From the NCBI RefSeq assembly GCF_000803065.1, contig NZ_JSXI01000016.1, forward strand, positions 248,001 through 312,000: 64,000 bases of DNA, read 5' to 3'. The stretch comes from Sphingomonas sp. ERG5 (GTDB lineage: Bacteria; Pseudomonadota; Alphaproteobacteria; Sphingomonadales; Sphingomonadaceae). Positions 57,759 through 64,000 of the stretch are shown in pieces. The stretch's first letter is position 1. The number at the start of each line of letters is the position of its first letter. The notes beneath the pieces are model-generated. The model was not told the origin of the DNA. It did not search any database and saw only the letters and a list, made by a program, of their open reading frames with translations. The translations under genes were made by a program, and so were the position numbers.

Positions 57759-58166
57759 GCCACCAAACCACCCGTCGCCCGCCCGCTCAGCCCCCATGTG
57801 TGGCATGTGCGCTGGCCCATCACGATGACGGTCTCGATCGTCCATCGCATCACCGGCGACGGCCTGGCGACGGTCGGGACGGCGGCGTTCGTGTGGTGGC
57901 TGGCCGCGCTGGCCGGAGGCAAGGAGAGTTATGCGACTTTCCTGTACGTCTTTACCCAGCTCTGGGGCGGGGCGATCGGCTATGTCGTCGGGATCGGCCT
58001 GACCTTGTCGCTGTTCCAGCACATGGCGACCGGGATCCGCCATTTCCTGCTCGACACCGGTGCCGGCTATGAATTGAAGAGCAACAAGGTCGGCGCATGG
58101 CTGACGGTGATCGGCTCGCTCACCCTGACCATTGTCTTCTGGCTCTATCTTCTGGGGGGCAAATAA
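57756..58166 (+). CDS. sdhC: Succinate dehydrogenase cytochrome b556 subunit
   Basis: This 136-residue membrane anchor has three helices, SIVHRITGDGLA (quinone-site His-Arg) and HMATGIRHFLLDTG with the haem ligand His. It begins ATKPPVARPLSPHVWHVRWPIT after a TTG start. It anchors SdhAB and reduces ubiquinone together with SdhD. First gene of sdhCDA. Confidence 0.93.
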   Translation: MATKPPVARPLSPHVWHVRWPITMTVSIVHRITGDGLATVGTAAFVWWLAALAGGKESYATFLYVFTQLWGGAIGYVVGIGLTLSLFQHMATGIRHFLLDTGAGYELKSNKVGAWLTVIGSLTLTIVFWLYLLGGK

Positions 58167-58167
58167 G

Positions 58168-58554
58168 ATGGGCAACGGCACCAATCTCGGTCGCGTCCGC
58201 GGTCTCGGCAGCGCGCAGGAAGGCGCGCAGCACTGGTGGCACCAGCGGCTCACGGCGGCGGCGAACCTGCTGCTGACATTGTGGTTCATGATCGCGATCG
58301 CGCGACTGCCGGCCTATGATTATGCGACCGTGCGCCAATGGGTTTCCTCGGCCTGGGTGGCGATCCCGCTGATCCTGCTGGTCGCGTCTGTCTTTTATCA
58401 TTTCCGGCTCGGCCTGCAGGTCCTGATCGAAGATTATATCCATGACGAACTTCATGTCGTGCTGATGATCGTGCTCAACTTCTTCACCGTCGGCACGGCG
58501 GCGGTGGCCATCTTCTCGATCCTCCGGATCGCCTTTACCGGGACGCCCGCATAA
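58168..58554 (+). CDS. sdhD: Succinate dehydrogenase hydrophobic membrane anchor subunit
   Basis: This 128-residue protein has three helices, [15 protein letters not shown] near the N-terminus, and [20 protein letters not shown] with the second haem His and Tyr. It follows sdhC by 1 bp, with GGGGGGC as ribosome binding site, and its stop overlaps sdhA (TAATG). Partner of SdhC in haem b and quinone binding. Confidence 0.94.
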   Translation: MGNGTNLGRVRGLGSAQEGAQHWWHQRLTAAANLLLTLWFMIAIARLPAYDYATVRQWVSSAWVAIPLILLVASVFYHFRLGLQVLIEDYIHDELHVVLMIVLNFFTVGTAAVAIFSILRIAFTGTPA

Positions 58555-60356
58555 TGGCTGACGCGTACAAGATCATCGACCACACTTATGATGCTGTGGT
58601 CGTGGGCGCTGGCGGTTCGGGCCTGCGCGCGACGATGGGTATCGCCGAGGCGGGCCTGAAGACCGCGTGCATCACCAAGGTGTTCCCGACGCGCAGCCAC
58701 ACCGTCGCGGCGCAGGGCGGTATCGCCGCGAGCCTTGGCAATATGGGGCCGGACCACTGGACCTGGCACATGTTCGACACGGTCAAGGGCTCCGACTGGC
58801 TCGGCGACCAGGATGCGATCGAATATATGGTGCGCGAGGCGCCCGCCGCGGTCTACGAACTGGAACATGCCGGCGTGCCGTTCAGCCGCACCGATGAAGG
58901 CAAGATCTATCAGCGCCCATTCGGCGGCATGATGCAGAATATGGGCGAAGGCCCGCCCGCGCAGCGCACCTGCGCCGCCGCCGACCGCACCGGCCATGCC
59001 ATGCTTCACGCGCTCTATCAGCAGAGCCTGAAATATGACGCGGACTTCTACATCGAATATTTCGCGCTCGACCTGATCATGGAAAACGGCGTGTGCCGCG
59101 GCGTGATCGCCTTGTGCATGGATGACGGATCGATCCACCGCTTCCGCGCGCATTCGGTCGTGCTGGCGACGGGCGGCTATGGCCGCACCTATTTCTCCGC
59201 CACCTCGGCGCATACCTGCACCGGCGACGGCGGCGGCATGGTGCTGCGTGCGGGGCTCCCGCTGCAGGACATGGAATTCGTCCAGTTCCACCCGACCGGC
59301 ATCTATGGCGCCGGCGTGCTGATCACCGAAGGCGCGCGCGGTGAGGGCGGTTACCTGACCAATAGCGAAGGCGAGCGCTTCATGGAGCGCTATGCCCCGT
59401 CGGCCAAGGATCTCGCGTCGCGCGACGTGGTGTCGCGCTCGATGGCGATGGAAATCCGCGAAGGGCGCGGTGTCGGCAAGGAGAAGGATCATATCTATCT
59501 CCATCTCGACCATATCGACCCCAAGGTGCTGCACGAGCGGCTGCCCGGTATCACCGAGACCGGCAAGATCTTCGCCGGCGTCGACCTGACGCGCCAGCCG
59601 CTGCCGGTCACCCCGACCGTGCATTACAATATGGGCGGTATCCCGACCAATTATCATGGCGAAGTCGTCCAGCTGAAGGACGGCAATCCGGATACGGTCG
59701 TGCCCGGCCTGTTCGCGGTCGGCGAGGCGGCGTGCGTCTCGGTGCATGGCGCCAACCGGCTCGGCTCCAACTCGCTGATCGATCTCGTGGTGTTCGGTCG
59801 TGCGACCGGCCTGCGCCTCAAGGAAACCTTGAAGCCCGGCACCTCGCACAATCCGCTGCCCAAGGGATCGGAGGAGCTGGCGCTTGGCCGGCTCGATCAT
59901 TTCCGCAATGCCACGGGCGGGTCATCGACCGCCGAGGTGCGCCTTGAAATGCAGCGCACGATGCAGAAGCATTGCGCGGTGTTCCGCTCCGACGAACTGC
60001 TCAATGAAGGCAAGGCGCAGATCGCCAAGACATATCAGCGCATGGGCGATGTCGGCATCAACGACCGCTCGCTGATCTGGAACACCGACCTGGTCGAGAC
60101 GCTCGAGCTCGACAATCTCATCGCGCAGGCGGTGGTGACGATGGACTCGGCGGCCAACCGCAAGGAAAGCCGCGGCGCTCACGTCAATGAGGATTTCCCC
60201 GATCGCGACGACGCGAACTGGATGAAGCACACCACCGCGACCTTCAATGGCTGGGGCGGCAAGGGCGGTGAGACGACGCTGGGCTTCCGCCCCGTGCATG
60301 ATTACACGCTCACCGACGACATCGACTATATCAAGCCGAAGAAGCGGGTTTATTGA
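58554..60356 (+). CDS. sdhA: Succinate dehydrogenase flavoprotein subunit
   Basis: This 600-residue FAD enzyme has the dinucleotide motif [35 protein letters not shown] (the His region of covalent FAD), [27 protein letters not shown] and an Arg catalytic region in the C-terminal domain. It oxidises succinate to fumarate at the cytoplasmic face. The following gene is not sdhB but begins on the sdhA stop codon. Confidence 0.96.
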   Translation: MADAYKIIDHTYDAVVVGAGGSGLRATMGIAEAGLKTACITKVFPTRSHTVAAQGGIAASLGNMGPDHWTWHMFDTVKGSDWLGDQDAIEYMVREAPAAVYELEHAGVPFSRTDEGKIYQRPFGGMMQNMGEGPPAQRTCAAADRTGHAMLHALYQQSLKYDADFYIEYFALDLIMENGVCRGVIALCMDDGSIHRFRAHSVVLATGGYGRTYFSATSAHTCTGDGGGMVLRAGLPLQDMEFVQFHPTGIYGAGVLITEGARGEGGYLTNSEGERFMERYAPSAKDLASRDVVSRSMAMEIREGRGVGKEKDHIYLHLDHIDPKVLHERLPGITETGKIFAGVDLTRQPLPVTPTVHYNMGGIPTNYHGEVVQLKDGNPDTVVPGLFAVGEAACVSVHGANRLGSNSLIDLVVFGRATGLRLKETLKPGTSHNPLPKGSEELALGRLDHFRNATGGSSTAEVRLEMQRTMQKHCAVFRSDELLNEGKAQIAKTYQRMGDVGINDRSLIWNTDLVETLELDNLIAQAVVTMDSAANRKESRGAHVNEDFPDRDDANWMKHTTATFNGWGGKGGETTLGFRPVHDYTLTDDIDYIKPKKRVY

Positions 60357-61261
60357 GGCGTACCGGTTCGGCCCTGGCCTGGGCCCTTGGCCCCGTCTTG
60401 CTGGCCGTCGCCGCGCCGGGGTGCGCCCTCTCGTCCTCGGCCGAGACGCCCGCCATCACCGCACCACCGGCGGCGCTCGCGCTCGATCCCTTCTATGCCC
60501 GCTATCTCGATGCCGGGGGTATCCCGATCCTGTCTTCGGCCAGGGTGCCCGATGCGGCATTATTGAAGGCGCGCGATATCGTCGTGGCGATGCTCGCGGC
60601 ACGGCCGGATCTCAACCGTGCGCTGATCGCACGCGGTCAGCGGGTGGCGGTGATGGCGGCCGATGAGGGAACGGTCGATATTCCCGAACAGCGCGACTGG
60701 AAGAAGCCGCCGCGCGGCGACCCGCGGCTGACCTTTTGCGAGGCGAAACATTATGACGAGCGCATCGGCCGCCTGACCGATCGCGATTATTGGAACGCGC
60801 GGGCGCGCGGCATGGCCGGCATCCTGACCACGGGCACGGTGGAGAATCTGCTCGGGTGGAAAAGCTCGCGCTATTATGGCGAGAATATCTTCGTCCACGA
60901 ATTCTCGCACAATATCCTCGACGCGATCCGCACCGCCGATCCCGCGCTCTACGCCCGGGTCGAGGCCGCTTATGCCGCCGCGCTGAAACAGGGGCTGTGG
61001 AAGGGCGAATATACGTCGGTCAGTATCGGCGAATATTGGGCCGAGGGCACGCAATTCTGGTTCAATTCGAACAAGGTGGCGACGTTCGACGGCCGGGTCG
61101 TGCTGTCCGATGCCGACCTCGCCGCTTATGATCCGGCGCTGAGCAAAGTGCTCGCCGCGGCTTATGGCGCCAATCATCACCTGGCGGCGGACAGCTTCTA
61201 TCTGTCGGCGGCGCGGGTCCCGCCCGGGCCGCTGCCCAAATTCACCGCGGAAGTCTGCTGA
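60353..61261 (+). CDS. Exported metallopeptidase-like protein
   Basis: This 302-residue protein has an N-terminal hydrophobic signal ([19 protein letters not shown], possible lipobox Cys24) and a zinc-site motif [16 protein letters not shown] (HEFSH) followed about 45 residues later by [15 protein letters not shown], a plausible third ligand Glu. No known family is named with confidence. The start is TTG 60353, overlapping the sdhA TGA as TTGA. It occupies the place normally held by sdhB. Confidence 0.82.
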   Translation: MRRTGSALAWALGPVLLAVAAPGCALSSSAETPAITAPPAALALDPFYARYLDAGGIPILSSARVPDAALLKARDIVVAMLAARPDLNRALIARGQRVAVMAADEGTVDIPEQRDWKKPPRGDPRLTFCEAKHYDERIGRLTDRDYWNARARGMAGILTTGTVENLLGWKSSRYYGENIFVHEFSHNILDAIRTADPALYARVEAAYAAALKQGLWKGEYTSVSIGEYWAEGTQFWFNSNKVATFDGRVVLSDADLAAYDPALSKVLAAAYGANHHLAADSFYLSAARVPPGPLPKFTAEVC

Positions 61262-61264
61262 GCA

Positions 61265-61310
61265 CTGTACCGCGGGATTTTCGATTCTGTACCGCGCGGA
61301 ATAAAAATCC
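61265..61310 (+). terminator. Hairpin and direct repeat after the metallopeptidase gene
   Basis: A 10-bp direct repeat CTGTACCGCG (61265-61274 and 61287-61296) and an inverted pair GGATTTT (61275-61281) and AAAATCC (61304-61310) follow the stop codon, suggesting transcription end. The long loop makes it only moderately convincing. Confidence 0.4.
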
Positions 61311-61321
61311 GGTCGGCCCCG

Positions 61322-61350
61322 TTGACATGGCGCTGGCGCACCCTGACATT
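61322..61350 (+). promoter_or_regulatory. Candidate promoter of the C13 peptidase gene
   Basis: A consensus TTGACA (61322-61327) is followed, after 17 nt, by GACATT (61345-61350), a weak -10. It lies 23 bp upstream of the C13 peptidase start, with GGAGG in the leader. Confidence 0.45.
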
Positions 61351-61372
61351 CCGGCTTCAAGCGGAGGTGTGC

Positions 61373-62371
61373 ATGGGGCGTGTTGCCGGTAGTGCGAAAT
61401 GGCTTCTGGGTGCGCTTGTCGCGCCGCTCGCCACGGCATCAGCCCTTGCCCAGCAATCCTATCGCCCGCCCGAACACACGCAGCCACCGCCCTTTTATTC
61501 CGCCGTCACCGCCGAACAGGCAGCGTATCTCGCGGATGTCGGCCTGTCGTCCGAGCGCGACCGGTCCGCCAAATGGCAGCTTGCCGAACATCGCCGCGTC
61601 GACCGCGCGCTCGCCGCCCTGCAGCCGCAGCGCAAGGGCGTGGTCGATGCCTATGTCGTCGCCGTTGCGCTCGACAGCGATCCGGTGTTCGGACGCGAAG
61701 CGCGCGAGGCCGGCAAGGTGTTGTCGCGGCGTTACGACGCCGCCGGGCGCACCATCGTCCTCGCGGGCAGCGATGGCAGCGCGGACAGCAGCCTGCCGCG
61801 TGGCGCGCCCGACACGCTTGCGATGGCCCTGGCGCGGGTTGCCGAACTGATCGACCCCAAGGAAGACGTGCTCATCCTCTATACGACGAGCCACGGCGCG
61901 CCGATGGGGATCGTCTATAACGACGCCGATTCCGGCTTTGGCATGGTGTCGCCGCAGCGGCTGTGGAGCCTGCTCGGCGCGCTGGGGATCGAACGGCGCA
62001 TGATCCTGGTCAGCGCCTGTTATTCGGGGGTTTTCGTGCCGCTGCTGTCGAACGACGACAGTGTCGTGATGACGGCGTCATCGGCCGATCGCACGTCTTT
62101 CGGGTGTCAGGCGGACAGCGACTGGACCTTTTTCGGCGATGCGCTGATCAATCATGCCTTGCGCAAGGCACAGCCGATCGCCGCGGTCGCCGCCGAGACG
62201 GAGCGGCTGGTCGGCGAATGGGAAGGCCGGGGCAAGCTTGTCCCGTCCCAGCCCCAGGTGGCGATCGGAGCCAATGCCGGGATCTGGCTCGCCGCACTGG
62301 ACCGCCGGACGCCGCCGGCGCCCACCGCGCCGGTCGGCAAGCCGGCGGTCTCGTTGCTCGATCGGCCTTAA
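61373..62371 (+). CDS. C13-family (legumain-type) cysteine peptidase, exported
   Basis: This 332-residue protein has a signal peptide (AKWLLGALVAPLATASALA) and a caspase-like fold with ILYTTSHGAPMG (catalytic His) and MILVSACYSGVF (catalytic Cys), the C13 pattern. Bacterial members are poorly characterised; asparaginyl specificity is only inferred. Start ATG 61373 follows GGAGGTGTGC. Its C-terminus is Pro/Ala-rich (RRTPPAPTAPVGKPA). It is monocistronic and convergent with the DUF2147 gene. Confidence 0.88.
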   Translation: MGRVAGSAKWLLGALVAPLATASALAQQSYRPPEHTQPPPFYSAVTAEQAAYLADVGLSSERDRSAKWQLAEHRRVDRALAALQPQRKGVVDAYVVAVALDSDPVFGREAREAGKVLSRRYDAAGRTIVLAGSDGSADSSLPRGAPDTLAMALARVAELIDPKEDVLILYTTSHGAPMGIVYNDADSGFGMVSPQRLWSLLGALGIERRMILVSACYSGVFVPLLSNDDSVVMTASSADRTSFGCQADSDWTFFGDALINHALRKAQPIAAVAAETERLVGEWEGRGKLVPSQPQVAIGANAGIWLAALDRRTPPAPTAPVGKPAVSLLDRP

Positions 62372-62443
62372 GGCGATTGGCGGACCGGATATGTGTGCGA
62401 CCCATAAGCCGCCATGCGGCGCGGTCGCAGCGGCTCATCCCTC

Positions 62444-62872
62444 TCAGCGCGACCTGCGCCAATGCTGTGTCTGGCATAGCATCCAGACGCAGCCGGTAAG
62501 CGCGAGCGTGTCATCCGACCGGACTTCCACGAACGACTTGTACGTCCGCCCGGTGCGCGGATCATAAACCTGGCCCCGCCAGCGCGACCTGTCCGGCACG
62601 AAACCGCTGAGGATCCTGAGATTGCCCGTTGGACGTTGCCGCAGGCGTGGATCGGGATTGTTGACGTCGTTCTTCGGCGCACCCGGATCGGGCTTGAGGA
62701 TCCGCGAAATTGCCCCGCACAGCGCCGCGCCGCATGGCATGATCTCGACGATCGCCTTGCCGTCCTCGGTCAGCCAGCGGCCGGCGGGGCTCGCCGGCGC
62801 GGACGCCGATACCGATGTCGACGACGCCAGCAGCGCGAGCCCGGCAGCCAGCCAGCGCATTCGCCGGATCAC
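62444..62872 (-). CDS. DUF2147 family exported protein
   Basis: This 142-residue protein has a signal peptide (RWLAAGLALLASSTSVSASA) and the DUF2147 core: GRWLTEDGKAIVEIMPCGAALCGAI, GQVYDPRTGRTYKSFVEV and the C-terminal LTGCVWMLCQTQHWRR, with conserved Cys. A GTG start at 62872 overlaps the P450 stop as GTGA; ATG 62860 is the alternative. It is likely an envelope beta-barrel of lipocalin-like type. Coupled to the P450 gene. Confidence 0.88.
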   Translation of the reverse strand: MIRRMRWLAAGLALLASSTSVSASAPASPAGRWLTEDGKAIVEIMPCGAALCGAISRILKPDPGAPKNDVNNPDPRLRQRPTGNLRILSGFVPDRSRWRGQVYDPRTGRTYKSFVEVRSDDTLALTGCVWMLCQTQHWRRSR

Positions 62873-64000
62873 GCTGCCGCCCCATCGCAGGCCAGCGTCG
62901 CGCCACGCAGCTCATAACCAGCGATCAGGCCGTTCCAGCCGATCTGGGGCGTGCGGGCGAGCCGAATGCCCGGCACCCGCAACAGTGTGTCGAGGAAGAT
63001 CGCCGTTTCCTGCAGCGCCACTTGCGCGCCCGGGCAGCGATGCTCGCCGTCGCCGAACGCGAGCCCGGCGCCACCCACCTTGTCCGCGCGTTTGCGGTCG
63101 GGATCGAGCCGGTGCGGGCATGCGCCGACCGCCGCCTCGTCGCCATTGGCGCCGCGCACGTCCAGCGCGACCACGGGTTCCGGATCGTTGCCGGCAGGCG
63201 TGCCGTTCCGGCGGAACAGCATGCCGACCACCGGCTCAAGCCTGAGAATCTCTTCGAGGATCGCGATCCTCGCCGCCTCATCGCCATCCAGGAAGCGGGC
63301 GCGCAGCATGTCGTCCCCAAGCAGATGCCAAGCCGCCATCGTGATGAATTCGCGCGTCGTCACCATGCCCGCGGCCCCATAAGTAAGGCACTCGGTCAGG
63401 ATCTCGCGATGGCTATAGCCTTCTTCCAGCAGGTGCGAGATGACGTCGTCGCATCGTTGCCGCAGGCGCGCGCGGATCGCCGGCTTCACGTCGCGCCAGA
63501 AGAAGTTGAGCGCTCGCGCCTGGCCACGCGCGAAGCCCAGGATCATCGCGAGCCTCGATCCGCCCTGCGGCATGCCGGTCACCAGCGCGCCCAGCCGCCG
63601 TGCCATCCCGGCCCGATCGCTGTTCGTCAGGCCGACGATCTCGGCGGCGATCGTCACCGCCATCTCCAGCCCGATATCATCCAGGTCGGCGCTACCCGCT
63701 CGTTGGAAGCGGTCGACCAGATCCTCGCTGGTCCTTACCATCAACGCGCGATAGCCCGATGTCACGACGCGCGGCGCGAAGAAGCGTGCGGTCGCGCCGC
63801 GCTGACGGCGGTGCTGCGCGCCATGCGCATAGAGGATCGGGGCGCGCGTCACCGAGACCCTGTTGACCAGATCCGCAAGGAAGCCGGCCTGGCGCGCATC
63901 GGGATCGCGCAGCAGGGCGCGCGCTTCCGCGAAATCGCGGACGACGCGCATCGACTCGACACCCTGAGCGGTGCGCGCGATAGCCGCCGACTTGCGATCG
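62869..64000 (-). CDS. Cytochrome P450 (partial at window edge)
   Basis: The frame is open to the right edge, so the N-terminus may lie outside; the residues before ATG 63951 (AAIARTAQGVESMRVVRDFAEAR) look family-like, so I annotate to 64000. The haem motif FGDGEHRCPG with its Cys ligand, the EEILRLEP ExxR and the I-helix AAGMVTTREF are present. Soluble bacterial class I P450s use a separate ferredoxin, which is not in the window. It overlaps the DUF2147 gene as GTGA. Substrate unknown. Confidence 0.92.
   Translation of the reverse strand, partial: DRKSAAIARTAQGVESMRVVRDFAEARALLRDPDARQAGFLADLVNRVSVTRAPILYAHGAQHRRQRGATARFFAPRVVTSGYRALMVRTSEDLVDRFQRAGSADLDDIGLEMAVTIAAEIVGLTNSDRAGMARRLGALVTGMPQGGSRLAMILGFARGQARALNFFWRDVKPAIRARLRQRCDDVISHLLEEGYSHREILTECLTYGAAGMVTTREFITMAAWHLLGDDMLRARFLDGDEAARIAILEEILRLEPVVGMLFRRNGTPAGNDPEPVVALDVRGANGDEAAVGACPHRLDPDRKRADKVGGAGLAFGDGEHRCPGAQVALQETAIFLDTLLRVPGIRLARTPQIGWNGLIAGYELRGATLACDGAAA

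Overview
The window is a GC-rich, densely packed stretch of chromosome. It most likely comes from an alphaproteobacterium of the Sphingomonadaceae (Sphingomonas type). That is inferred from gene content: several TonB-dependent receptors, NodT-type outer membrane lipoproteins, DUF3297, an EVE-domain protein, ScfR-type regulation of propionyl-CoA genes, and palindromic intergenic repeats of the kind common in sphingomonads. I see no rRNA, tRNA, CRISPR array, intact insertion sequence or prophage. The nearest things to mobile DNA are four short palindromic repeats of three families, an 85-bp inverted-repeat element, and a decayed TPR gene fragment.

Layout. 1-177 is the end of typA. 268-3856 (minus) is a three-gene set of exported proteins: a PEP-synthase-like dikinase with a signal peptide and two tandem paralogues. 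4287-5609 is a divergent SDR/HxlR pair around a palindromic operator candidate. 5761-7079 holds small conserved proteins (EVE, a Tyr-rich secreted protein, DUF3297). 7300-9702 is a TonB receptor behind a 26-bp palindrome. 9703-10813 is a gene-poor, lower-GC patch with hairpins. 10814-13571 (minus) is a LytS/LytTR two-component pair plus a PEP-mutase/isocitrate-lyase-family enzyme. 14505-18671 is a DUF2946 / TonB receptor / PepSY cassette, probably for metal uptake. 18804-23566 (minus) carries an M13 metallopeptidase, a CoaD-like nucleotidyltransferase and acetyl-CoA synthetase.

23681-38316 is the metabolic core. Two tandem SDRs are followed by a propionyl-CoA locus: ScfR/PrpR-type regulator, pccB, methylmalonyl-CoA epimerase, a crotonase, a histidine phosphatase, a DEDD exonuclease, methylmalonyl-CoA mutase, bioB and pccA. 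Together these convert propionyl-CoA to succinyl-CoA. BioB would supply the biotin that PccA carries, and TTCGCAAA/TTTGCAAA elements lie between the regulator and pccB. bioB itself has a palindromic repeat in frame at its 5' end. Several small exported or membrane proteins of lower GC sit between bioB and pccA.

38359-44858 has two envelope proteins and a tripartite MacAB-type efflux operon. 44827-46367 (minus) is a MobA-like nucleotidyltransferase with XdhC (molybdenum enzyme maturation). 46606-53103 is a mixed region: glycerophosphodiesterase, a D-aminoacylase-like amidohydrolase, DUF1287, a lipase-like hydrolase, phenylalanine 4-hydroxylase, and a periplasmic RidA coupled to it. 53105-57587 (minus) contains prmA, an SDR and two soluble chemoreceptor-like proteins with nearly identical signalling domains. 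57756-60356 is sdhCDA. sdhB does not follow: a secreted metallopeptidase-like gene starts on the sdhA stop codon, and then comes an exported C13-family peptidase. The window ends in a DUF2147 gene and a partial cytochrome P450 on the minus strand.
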